Source: Luzula sylvatica
Taxonomy: Eukaryota > Streptophyta > Magnoliopsida > Poales > Juncaceae
Direction of reading: 5' to 3'
Length of the DNA: 64,000 nt
Assembly (NCBI GenBank): GCA_946800325.1
Contig: OX326959.1
Span: 45,693,566-45,757,565, forward strand
How positions within the stretch are numbered: the first letter of the stretch is position 1; every line of letters starts with the position of its first letter. A program made the position numbers and the translations under genes. The notes below the pieces were generated by a model. The model did not search any database and was not told the origin of the DNA. It saw only the letters and a program-made list of their open reading frames with translations. This document shows, in pieces, positions 26,001-37,400 of the stretch.

Positions 26001-26300
26001 TCTAGAAAAAATTATAATTGATATTTTTGAAGGTGTTAGACTTCAGTTTTTGATTTTATGCAAAAAATAGGAAAAATAGAAATTTGTATGTGTTAGTCTT
26101 CAATCCCGGAGTTTTTTGAGAAAATCATGAAAAATGAAGTAGTTTGCTCATTTTAGAGAACTATTTTGGTCTTTTTTAGAAAAAATGATAATTGATATTT
26201 TTGAAGGTGTTAGATTTCAGTTTTTGATTTTATGCAAAAAATAGGAAAAATAGAAATTTGTATGTGTTAGTCTTCAATCCCGGAGTTTTTCGAGAAAAAC
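22120..26300 (+). repeat. About 4.2-kb block repeated 8,178 bp downstream, copy 1
   Basis: Rare markers occur at exactly +8,178 bp (47 monomers): 'ggtctattttac' (23036 and 31214), 'tgtgttagtattc' (24001 and 32179), 'ttaatcttc' (near 23832 and 32010), and 'gaagttgttag' (near 24288 and 32466). The match begins near 22120, where copy 1 has a C tail and copy 2 has an E tail. It ends near 26300, where copy 1 enters a C monomer and copy 2 an A monomer. The last 700 bp already carry differences (for example 'cttcaatccc' against 'cttaaatccc'). Confidence 0.85.
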
Positions 26301-28221
26301 ATGAAAAATGAAGTATTTTGCTCATTTTAGAGAACTATTTTGGTCTTTTTTAGAAAAAATGATAATTGATATTTTTGAAGGTGTTAGACTTCATTTTTTG
26401 ATTTTTTGCAAAAAATTGGAAAAATTGAAATTTGTATGTGTTACTCTTCAATCACGGAATTTTTTGAGAAAATCATGAAAAATGAAGTATTTTGCTTATT
26501 TTAGAGAACTATTTTGATCTTTTTTAGAAAAAATGATAATTGATATTTTTGAAGGTGTTAGACTTCAGTTTTTTATTTTATGCAAAAAATTGGAAAAATT
26601 GAAATTTGTATGTGTTAGTCTTCAATCACGGAATTTTTTGAGAAAATCTTGAAAAATGAAGTATTTTGCTCATTTTAGAGAACTATTTTGTTCTTTTTTA
26701 GAAAAAATTATAATTGATATTTTTGAAGGTGTTAGACTTCAGTTTTTGATTTTATGCAAAAATTAGGAAAAATAGAAATTTGTATGTGTTAGTCTTCAAT
26801 CCCGGAGTTTTTTGAGAAAATCATGAAAAATGAAGTAGTTTGCTCATTTTAGAGAACTATTTTGGTCTTTTTTAGAAAAAATGATAATTGATATTTTTGA
26901 AGGTGTTAGATTTCAGTTTTTGATTTTATGCAAAAAATAGGAAAAATAGAAATTTGTATGTGTTAGTGTTCAATCCCGGAGTTTTTCGAGAAAAACATGA
27001 AAAATGAAGTATTTTGCTCATTTTAGAGAACTATTTTGGTCTCTTTTACAAAAAATGATAATTGATATTTTTGAAGGTGTTAAACTTCAGTTTTTTATTT
27101 TTTGCAAAAAATTGGAAAAATTGAAATTTGTATGTGTTAGTCTTCAATCACGGAATTTTTTGAGAAAATCTTGAAAAATGAAGTATTTTGCTCATTTTAG
27201 AGAACTATTTTGTTCTTTTCTAGAAAAAATTATAATTGATATTTTTGAAGTTGTTAGACTTCAGTTTTTGATTTTATGCAAAAAATAGGAAAAATAGAAA
27301 TTTGTATGTGTTAGTCTTCAATCCCGGAGTTTTTTGAGAAAATCATGAAAAATGAAGTAGTTTGCTCATTTTAGAGAACTATTTTGGTCTTTTTTAGAAA
27401 AAATGATAATTGATATTTTTGAAGGTGTTAGATTTCAGTTTTTGATTTTATGCAAAAAATAGGAAAAATAGAAATTTGTATGTGTTAGTCTTCAATCCCG
27501 GAGTTTTTCGAGAAAAACATGAAAAATGAAGTATTTTGCTCATTTTAGAGAACTATTTTGGTCTTTTTTAGAAAAAATGATAATTGATATTTTTGAAGGT
27601 GTTAGACTTCATTTTTTGATTTTTTGCAAAAAATTGGAAAAATTGAAATTTGTATGTGTTACTCTTCAATCACGGAATTTTTTGAGAAAATCATGAAAAA
27701 TGAAGTATTTTGCTTATTTTAGAGAACTATTTTGATCTTTTTTAGAAAAAATGATAATTGATATTTTTGAAGGTGTTAGACTTCAGTTTTTAATTTTATG
27801 CAAAAAATTGGAAAAATTGAAATTTGTATGTGTTAGTCTTCAATCACGGAATTTTTTGAGAAAATCTTGAAAAATGAAGTATTTTGCTCATTTTAGAGAA
27901 CTATTTTGTTCTTTTTTAGAAAAAATTATAATTGATATTTTTGAAGGTGTTAGACTTCAGTTTTTGATTTTATGCAAAAATTAGGAAAAATAGAAATTTG
28001 TATGTGTTAGTCTTCAATCCCGGAGTTTTTTGAGAAAATCATGAAAAATGAAGTAGTTTGCTCATTTTAGAGAACTATTTTGGTCTTTTTTAGAAAAAAT
28101 GATAATTGATATTTTTGAAGGTGTTAGATTTCAGTTTTTGATTTTATGCAAAAAATAGGAAAAATAGAAATTTGTATGTGTTAGTGTTCAATCCCGGAGT
28201 TTTTCGAGAAAAACATGAAAA
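25264..28221 (+). repeat. 17-mer super-HOR, copy 1 (2,958 bp)
   Basis: The 10-mer 25264-27003 and the 7-mer 27004-28221 together make 17 monomers, exactly 2,958 bp. The marker 'gaagttgttag' in the E of the 7-mer recurs every 2,958 bp (near 24288, 27246 and 30204). The D at 25861 has 'gttatacttc', also seen at 16291 and 19597. Confidence 0.88.
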
Positions 28222-31179
28222 ATGAAGTATTTTGCTCATTTTAGAGAACTATTTTGGTCTATTTTACAAAAAATGATAATTGATATTTTTGAAGGTGTTA
28301 AACTTCAGTTTTTTATTTTTTGCAAAAAATTGGAAAAATTGAAATTTGTATGTGTTAGTCTTGAATCACGGAATTTTTTGAGAAAATCTTGAAAAATGAA
28401 GTATTTTGCTCATTTTAGAGAACTATTTTGTTCTTTTTTAGAAAAAATGATAATTGATATTTTTGAAGGTGTTAGACTTCAGTTTTTAATTTTTTGCAAA
28501 AATTTGGAAAAATTGAAATTTGTATGTGTTAGTCTTCAATCCCGGATTTTTTTGAGAAAAACATGAAAAATGAAGTATTTTGCTCATTTTAGAGAACTAT
28601 TTTGGTCTTTTTTAGAAAAAATGATAATTGATATTTTTGAAGGTGTTAGACTTCATTTTTTGATTTTTTGCAAAAAATTGGAAAAATTGAAATTTGTATG
28701 TGTTACTCTTCAATCACGGAATTTTTTGAGAAAATCATGAAAAATGAAGTATTTTGCTTATTTTAGAGAACTATTTTGATCTTTTTTAGAAAAAATGATA
28801 ATTGATATTTTTGAAGGTGTTAGACTTCAGTTTTTTATTTTATGCAAAAAATTGGAAAAATTGAAATTTGTATGTGTTAGTCTTCAATCACGGAATTTTT
28901 TGAGAAAATCTTGAAAAATGAAGTATTTTGCTCATTTTAGAGAACTATTTTGTTCTTTTCTAGAAAAAATTATAATTGATATTTTTGAAGGTGTTAGACT
29001 TCAGTTTTTGATTTTATGCAAAAAATAGGAAAAATAGAAATTTGTATGTGTTAGTCTTCAATCCCGGAGTTTTTTGAGAAAATCATGAAAAATGAAGTAG
29101 TTTGCTCATTTTAGAGAACTATTTTGGTCTTTTTTAGAAAAAATGATAATTGATATTTTTGAAGGTGTTAGATTTCAGTTTTTGATTTTATGCAAAAAAT
29201 AGGAAAAATAGAAATTTGTATGTGTTAGTCTTCAATCCCGGAGTTTTTCGAGAAAAACATGAAAAATGAAGTATTTTGCTCATTTTAGAGAACTATTTTG
29301 GTCTTTTTTAGAAAAAATGATAATTGATATTTTTGAAGGTGTTAGACTTCATTTTTTGATTTTTTGCAAAAAATTGGAAAACTTGAAATTTGTATGTGTT
29401 ACTCTTCAATCACGGAATTTTTTGAGAAAATCATGAAAAATGAAGTATTTTGCTTATTTTAGAGAACTATTTTGATCTTTTTTAGAAAAAATGATAATTG
29501 ATATTTTTGAAGGTGTTAGACTTCAGTTTTTTATTTTATGCAAAAAATTGGAAAAATTGAAATTTGTATGTGTTAGTCTTCAATCACGGAATTTTTTGAG
29601 AAAATCTTGAAAAATGAAGTATTTTGCTCATTTTAGAGAACTATTTTGTTCTTTTTTAGAAAAAATTATAATTGATATTTTTGAAGGTGTTAGACTTCAG
29701 TTTTTGATTTTATGCAAAAATTAGGAAAAATAGAAATTTGTATGTGTTAGTCTTCAATCCCGGAGTTTTTTGAGAAAATCATGAAAAATGAAGTAGTTTG
29801 CTCATTTTAGAGAACTATTTTGGTCTTTTTTAGAAAAAATGATAATTGATATTTTTGAAGGTGTTAGATTTCAGTTTTTGATTTTATGCAAAAAATAGGA
29901 AAAATAGAAATTTGTATGTGTTAGTGTTCAATCCCGGAGTTTTTCGAGAAAAACATGAAAAATGAAGTATTTTGCTCATTTTAGAGAACTATTTTGGTCT
30001 CTTTTACAAAAAATGATAATTGATATTTTTGAAGGTGTTAAACTTCAGTTTTTTATTTTTTGCAAAAAATTGGAAAAATTGAAATTTGTATGTGTTAGTC
30101 TTCAATCACGGAATTTTTTGAGAAAATCTTGAAAAATGAAGTATTTTGCTCATTTTAGAGAACTATTTTGTTCTTTTCTAGAAAAAATTATAATTGATAT
30201 TTTTGAAGTTGTTAGACTTCAGTTTTTGATTTTATGCAAAAAATAGGAAAAATAGAAATTTGTATGTGTTAGTCTTCAATCCCGGAGTTTTTTGAGAAAA
30301 TCATGAAAAATGAAGTAGTTTGCTCATTTTAGAGAACTATTTTGGTCTTTTTTAGAAAAAATGATAATTGATATTTTTGAAGGTGTTAGATTTCAGTTTT
30401 TGATTTTATGCAAAAAATAGGAAAAATAGAAATTTGTATGTGTTAGTCTTCAATCCCGGAGTTTTTCGAGAAAAACATGAAAAATGAAGTATTTTGCTCA
30501 TTTTAGAGAACTATTTTGGTCTTTTTTAGAAAAAATGATAATTGATATTTTTGAAGGTGTTAGACTTCATTTTTTGATTTTTTGCAAAAAATTGGAAAAA
30601 TTGAAATTTGTATGTGTTACTCTTCAATCACGGAATTTTTTGAGAAAATCATGAAAAATGAAGTATTTTGCTTATTTTAGAGAACTATTTTGATCTTTTT
30701 TAGAAAAAATGATAATTGATATTTTTGAAGGTGTTAGACTTCAGTTTTTAATTTTATGCAAAAAATTGGAAAAATTGAAATTTGTATGTGTTAGTCTTCA
30801 ATCACGGAATTTTTTGAGAAAATCTTGAAAAATGAAGTATTTTGCTCATTTTAGAGAACTATTTTGTTCTTTTTTAGAAAAAATTATAATTGATATTTTT
30901 GAAGGTGTTAGACTTCAGTTTTTGATTTTATGCAAAAATTAGGAAAAATAGAAATTTGTATGTGTTAGTCTTCAATCCCGGAGTTTTTTGAGAAAATCAT
31001 GAAAAATGAAGTAGTTTGCTCATTTTAGAGAACTATTTTGGTCTTTTTTAGAAAAAATGATAATTGATATTTTTGAAGGTGTTAGATTTCAGTTTTTGAT
31101 TTTATGCAAAAAATAGGAAAAATAGAAATTTGTATGTGTTAGTGTTCAATCCCGGAGTTTTTCGAGAAAAACATGAAAA
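28222..31179 (+). repeat. 17-mer super-HOR, copy 2 (2,958 bp)
   Basis: This is the tandem neighbour of the previous unit with the same order of 10 + 7 monomers (28222-29961 and 29962-31179). Its A monomer has 'ggtctattttac', as at 23002 and 31180, whereas the 25264 unit has 'ggtctcttttac'. Variants are therefore shuffled between units instead of descending strictly with them. Confidence 0.88.
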
Positions 31180-34100
31180 ATGAAGTATTTTGCTCATTTT
31201 AGAGAACTATTTTGGTCTATTTTACAAAAAATGATAATTGATATTTTTGAAGGTGTTAAACTTCAGTTTTTTATTTTTTGCAAAAAATTGGAAAAATTGA
31301 AATTTGTATGTGTTAGTCTTGAATCACGGAATTTTTTGAGAAAATCTTGAAAAATGAAGTATTTTGCTCATTTTAGAGAACTATTTTGTTCTTTTTTAGA
31401 AAAAATGATAATTGATATTTTTGAAGGTGTTAGACTTCAGTTTTTAATTTTTTGCAAAAATTTGGAAAAATTGAAATTTGTATGTGTTAGTCTTCAATCC
31501 CGGATTTTTTTGAGAAAAACATGAAAAATGAAGTATTTTGCTCATTTTAGAGAACTATTTTGGTCTTTTTTAGAAAAAATGATAATTGATATTTTTGAAG
31601 GTGTTAGACTTCATTTTTTGATTTTTTGCAAAAAATTGGAAAAATTGAAATTTGTATGTGTTACTCTTCAATCACGGAATTTTTTGAGAAAATCATGAAA
31701 AATGAAGTATTTTGCTTATTTTAGAGAACTATTTTGATCTTTTTTAGAAAAAATGATAATTGATATTTTTGAAGGTGTTAGACTTCAGTTTTTTATTTTA
31801 TGCAAAAAATTGGAAAAATTGAAATTTGTATGTGTTAGTCTTCAATCACGGAATTTTTTGAGAAAATCTTGAAAAATGAAGTATTTTGCTCATTTTAGAG
31901 AACTATTTTGTTCTTTTCTAGAAAAAATTATAATTGATATTTTTGAAGGTGTTAGACTTCAGTTTTTGATTTTATGCAAAAAATAGGAAAAATAGAAATT
32001 TGTATGTGTTAATCTTCAATCCCGGAGTTTTTTGAGAAAATCATGAAAAATGAAGTAGTTTGCTCATTTTAGAGAACTATTTTGGTCTTTTTTAGAAAAA
32101 ATGATAATTGATATTTTTGAAGGTGTTAGATTTCAGTTTTTGATTTTATGCAAAAAATAGGAAAAATAGAAATTTGTATGTGTTAGTATTCAATCCCGGA
32201 GTTTTTCGAGAAAAACATGAAAAATGAAGTATTTTGCTCATTTTAGAGAACTATTTTGGTCTCTTTTACAAAAAATGATAATTGATATTTTTGAAGGTGT
32301 GAAACTTCAGTTTTTTATTTTTTGCAAAAAATTGGAAAAATTGAAATTTGTATGTGTTAGTCTTCAATCACGGAATTTTTTGAGAAAATCTTGAAAAATG
32401 AAGTATTTTGCTCATTTTAGAGAACTATTTTGTTCTTTTCTAGAAAAAATTATAATTGATATTTTTGAAGTTGTTAGACTTCAGTTTTTGATTTTATGCA
32501 AAAAATAGGAAAAATAGAAATTTGTATGTGTTAGTCTTCAATCCCGGAGTTTTTTGAGAAAATCATGAAAAATGAAGTAGTTTGCTCATTTTAGAGAACT
32601 ATTTTGGTCTTTTTTAGAAAAAATGATAATTGATATTTTTGAAGGTGTTAGATTTCAGTTTTTGATTTTATGCAAAAAATAGGAAAAATAGAAATTTGTA
32701 TGTGTTAGTCTTCAATCCCGGAGTTTTTCGAGAAAAACATGAAAAATGAAGTATTTTGCTCATTTTAGAGAACTATTTTGGTCTTTTTTAGAAAAAATGA
32801 TAATTGATATTTTTGAAGGTGTTAGACTTCATTTTTTGATTTTTTGCAAAAAATTGGAAAAATTGAAATTTGTATGTGTTACTCTTCAATCACGGAATTT
32901 TTTGAGAAAATCATGAAAAATGAAGTATTTTGCTTATTTTAGAGAACTATTTTGATCTTTTTTAGAAAAAATGATAATTGATATTTTTGAAGGTGTTAGA
33001 CTTCAGTTTTTAATTTTATGCAAAAAATTGGAAAAATTGAAATTTGTATGTGTTAGTCTTCAATCACGGAATTTTTTGAGAAAATCTTGAAAAATGAAGT
33101 ATTTTGCTCATTTTAGAGAACTATTTTGTTCTTTTTTAGAAAAAATTATAATTGATATTTTTGAAGGTGTTAGACTTCAGTTTTTGATTTTATGCAAAAA
33201 TTAGGAAAAATAGAAATTTGTATGTGTTAGTCTTCAATCCCGGAGTTTTTTGAGAAAATCATGAAAAATGAAGTAGTTTGCTCATTTTAGAGAACTATTT
33301 TGGTCTTTTTTAGAAAAAATGATAATTGATATTTTTGAAGGTGTTAGATTTCAGTTTTTGATTTTATGCAAAAAATAGGAAAAATAGAAATTTGTATGTG
33401 TTAGTGTTCAATCCCGGAGTTTTTCGAGAAAAACATGAAAAATGAAGTATTTTGCTCATTTTAGAGAACTATTTTGGTCTCTTTTACAAAAAATGATAAT
33501 TGATATTTTTGAAGGTGTTAAACTTCAGTTTTTTATTTTTTGCAAAAAATTGGAAAAATTGAAATTTGTATGTGTTAGTCTTGAATCACGGAATTTTTTG
33601 AGAAAATCTTGAAAAATGAAGTATTTTGCTCATTTTAGAGAACTATTTTGTTCTTTTTTAGAAAAAATGATAATTGATATTTTTGAAGGTGTTAGACTTC
33701 AGTTTTTAATTTTTTGCAAAAATTTGGAAAAATTGAAATTTGTATGTGTTAGTCTTAAATCCCGGATTTTTTTGAGAAAAACATGAAAAATGAAGTATTT
33801 TGCTCATTTTAGAGAACTATTTTGGTCTTTTTTAGAAAAAATGATAATTGATATTTTTGAAGGTGTTAGACTTCATTTTTTGATTTTTTGCAAAAAATTG
33901 GAAAAATTGAAATTTGTATGTGTTACTCTTCAATCACGGAATTTTTTGAGAAAATCATGAAAAATGAAGTATTTTGCTTATTTTAGAGAACTATTTTGAT
34001 CTTTTTTAGAAAAAATGATAATTGATATTTTTGAAGGTGTTAGACTTCAGTTTTTTATTTTATGCAAAAAATTGGAAAAATTGAAATTTGTATGTGTTAG

Positions 34101-34485
34101 TCTTCAATCACGGAATTTTTTGAGAAAATCTTGAAAAATGAAGTATTTTGCTCATTTTAGAGAACTATTTTGTTCTTTTCTAGAAAAAATTATAATTGAT
34201 ATTTTTGAAGGTGTTAGACTTCAGTTTTTGATTTTATGCAAAAAATAGGAAAAATAGAAATTTGTATGTGTTAATCTTCAATCCCGGAGTTTTTTGAGAA
34301 AATCATGAAAAATGAAGTAGTTTGCTCATTTTAGAGAACTATTTTGGTCTTTTTTAGAAAAAATGATAATTGATATTTTTGAAGGTGTTAGATTTCAGTT
34401 TTTGATTTTATGCAAAAAATAGGAAAAATAGAAATTTGTATGTGTTAGTCTTCAATCCCGGAGTTTTTCGAGAAAAACATGAAAA
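30298..34485 (+). repeat. About 4.2-kb block, copy 2
   Basis: This is the partner of about 22120-26300 at +8,178 bp. It holds the 13-mer super-unit 31180-33441 and the A-B-C-D-E-F unit 33442-34485. Its low divergence from copy 1 suggests a recent event. Confidence 0.85.
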
Positions 34486-37400
34486 ATGAAGTATTTTGCT
34501 CATTTTAGAGAACTATTTTGGTCTCTTTTACAAAAAATGATAATTGATATTTTTGAAGGTGTGAAACTTCAGTTTTTTATTTTTTGCAAAAAATTGGAAA
34601 AATTGAAATTTGTATGTGTTAGTCTTCAATCACGGAATTTTTTGAGAAAATCTTGAAAAATGAAGTATTTTGCTCATTTTAGAGAACTATTTTGTTCTTT
34701 TTTAGAAAAAATGATAATTGATATTTTTGAAGGTGTTAGACTTCAGTTTTTAATTTTTTGCAAAAATTTGGAAAAATTGAAATTTGTATGTGTTAGTCTT
34801 CAATCCCGGAGTTTTTTGAGAAAAACATGAAAAATGAAGTATTTTGCTCATTTTAGAGAACTATTTTGGTCTTTTTTAGAAAAAATGATAATTGATATTT
34901 TTGAAGGTGTTAGACTTCATTTTTTTATTTTTTGCAAAAAATTGAAAAAATTGAAATTTGTATGTGTTACTCTTCAATCACGGAATTTTTTGAGAAAATC
35001 ATGAAAAATGAAGTATTTTGCTCATTTTAGAGAACTATTTTGATCTTTTTTAGAAAAAATGATAATTGATATTTTTGAAGGTGTTAGACTTCAGTTTTTT
35101 ATTTTATGCAAAAAATTGGAAAAATTGAAATTTGTATGTGTTAGTCTTCAATCACGGAATTTTTTGAGAAAATCTTGAAAAATGAAGTATTTTGCTCATT
35201 TTAGAGAACTATTTTGTTCTTTTTTAGAAAAAATTATAATTGATATTTTTGAAGGTGTTAGACTTCAGTTTTTGATTTTATGCAAAAATTAGGAAAAATA
35301 GAAATTTGTATGTGTTAGTCTTCAATCCCGGAGTTTTTTGACAAAATCTTGAAAAATGAAGTAGTTTGCTCATTTTAGAGAACTATTTTGGTCTTTTTTA
35401 GAAAAAATGATAATTGATATTTTTGAAGGTGTTAGATTTCAGTTTTTGATGTTATGCAAAAAATAGGAAAAATAGAAATTTGTATGTGTTAGTGTTCAAT
35501 CCCGGAGTTTTTCGAGAAAAACATGAAAAATGAAGTATTTTGCTCATTTTAGAGAACTATTTTGGTCTCTTTTACAAAAAATGATAATTGATATTTTTGA
35601 AGGTGTTAAACTTCAGTTTTTTATTTTTTGCAAAAAATTGGAAAAATTGAAATTTGTATGTGTTAGTCTTCAATCACGGAATTTTTTGAGAAAATCTGGA
35701 AAAATGAAGTATTTTGCTCATTTTAGAGAACTATTTTGTTCTTTTTTAGAAAAAATGATAATTGATATTTTTGAAGGTGTTAGACTTCAGTTTTTAATTT
35801 TTTGCAAAAATTTGGAAAAATTGAAATTTGTATGTGTTAGTCTTCAATCCCGGAGTTTTTTGAGAAAAACATGAAAAATGAAGTATTTTGCTCATTTTAG
35901 AGAACTATTTTGGTCTTTTTTAGAAAAAATGATAATTGATATTTTTGAACGTGTTAGACTTCATTTTTTGATTTTTTGCCAAAAATTGGAAAAATTGAAA
36001 TTTGTATGTGTTACTCTTCAATCACGGAATTTTTTGAGAAAATCATGAAAAATGAAGTATTTTGCTTATTTTAGAGAACTATTTTGATCTTTTTTAGAAA
36101 AAATGATAATTGATATTTTTGAAGGTGTTAGACTTCAGTTTTTTATTTTATGCAAAAAATTGGAAAAATTGAAATTTGTATGTGTTAGTCTTCAATCACG
36201 GAATTTTTTGAGAAAATCTTGAAAAATGAAGTATTTTGCTCATTTTAGAGAACTATTTTGTTCTTTTCTAGAAAAAATTATAATTGATATTTTTGAAGGT
36301 GTTAGACTTCAGTTTTTGATTTTATGCAAAAAATAGGAAAAATAGAAATTTGTATGTGTTAGTCTTCAATCCCGGAGTTTTTTGAGAAAATCATGAAAAA
36401 TGAAGTAGTTTGCTCATTTTAGAGAACTATTTTGGTCTTTTTTAGAAAAAATGATAATTGATATTTTTGAAGGTGTTAGATTTCAGTTTTTGATTTTATG
36501 CAAAAAATAGGAAAAATAGAAATTTGTATGTGTTAGTCTTCAATCCCGGAGTTTTTCGAGAAAAACATGAAAAATGAAGTATTTTGCTCATTTTAGAGAA
36601 TTATTTTGGTCTCTTTTACAAAAAATGATAATTGATATTTTTGAAGGTGTGAAACTTCAGTTTTTTATTTTTTGCAAAAAATTGGAAAAATTGAAATTTG
36701 TATGTGTTAGTCTTCAATCACGGAATTTTTTGAGAAAATCTTGAAAAATGAAGTATTTTGCTCATTTTAGAGAACTATTTTGTTCTTTTTTAGAAAAAAT
36801 GATAATTGATATTTTTGAAGGTGTTAGACTTCAGTTTTTAATTTTTTGCAAAAATTTGGAAAAATTGAAATTTGTATGTGTTAGTCTTCAATCCCGGAGT
36901 TTTTTGAGAAAAACATGAAAAATGAAGTATTTTGCTCATTTTAGAGAACTATTTTGGTCTTTTTTAGAAAAAATGATAATTGATATTTTTGAAGGTGTTA
37001 GACTTCATTTTTTGATTTTTTGCAAAAAATTGGAAAAATTGAAATTTGTATGTGTTACTCTTCAATCACGGAATTTTTTGAGAAAATCATGAAAAATGAA
37101 GTATTTTGCTTATTTTAGAGAACTATTTTGATCTTTTTTAGAAAAAATGATAATTGATATTTTGAAGGTGTTAGACTTCAGTTTTTTATTTTATGCAAAA
37201 AATTGGAAAAATTGAAATTTGTATGTGTTAGTCTTCAATCACGGAATTTTTTGAGAAAATCTTGAAAAATGAAGTATTTTGCTCATTTTAGAGAACTATT
37301 TTGTTCTTTTTTAGAAAAAATTATAATTGATATTTTTGAAGGTGTTAGACTTCAGTTTTTGATTTTATGCAAAAAATAGGAAAAATAGAAATTTGTATGT

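Larger units (their letters stand above)
19000..34485 (+). repeat. Zone 3: nested 13-mer and 17-mer super-repeats
   Basis: A anchors at 19000, 23002, 24046, 25264, 27004, 28222, 29962, 31180, 32224, 33442 and 34486 give 23, 6, 7, 10, 7, 10, 7, 6, 7 and 6 monomers. The 10-mer reads A-B-C-D-E-F-C-D-E'-F. The 7-mer reads A-E-F-C-D-E'-F. E' is an E variant with 'ttttttag' and 'gcaaaaattagg'. A linked marker pair, 'gtcttgaatcacgg' in A and 'cccggatttttttgag' in the next B, tags the modules starting at 19000, 23002, 25264, 28222, 31180 and 33442. These are spaced 4002, 2262, 2958, 2958 and 2262 bp apart, all exact multiples of 174. Confidence 0.88.

Noticed and set aside
35530..35874. 114-codon open frame starting MKYFAHFRELF
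   Set aside because: It spans two satellite monomers and exists only because a recurrent TGA became GGA at 35698. The same frame is stopped in nearly every other monomer, there is no coding context, and the protein is a direct translation of the 58-codon repeat.
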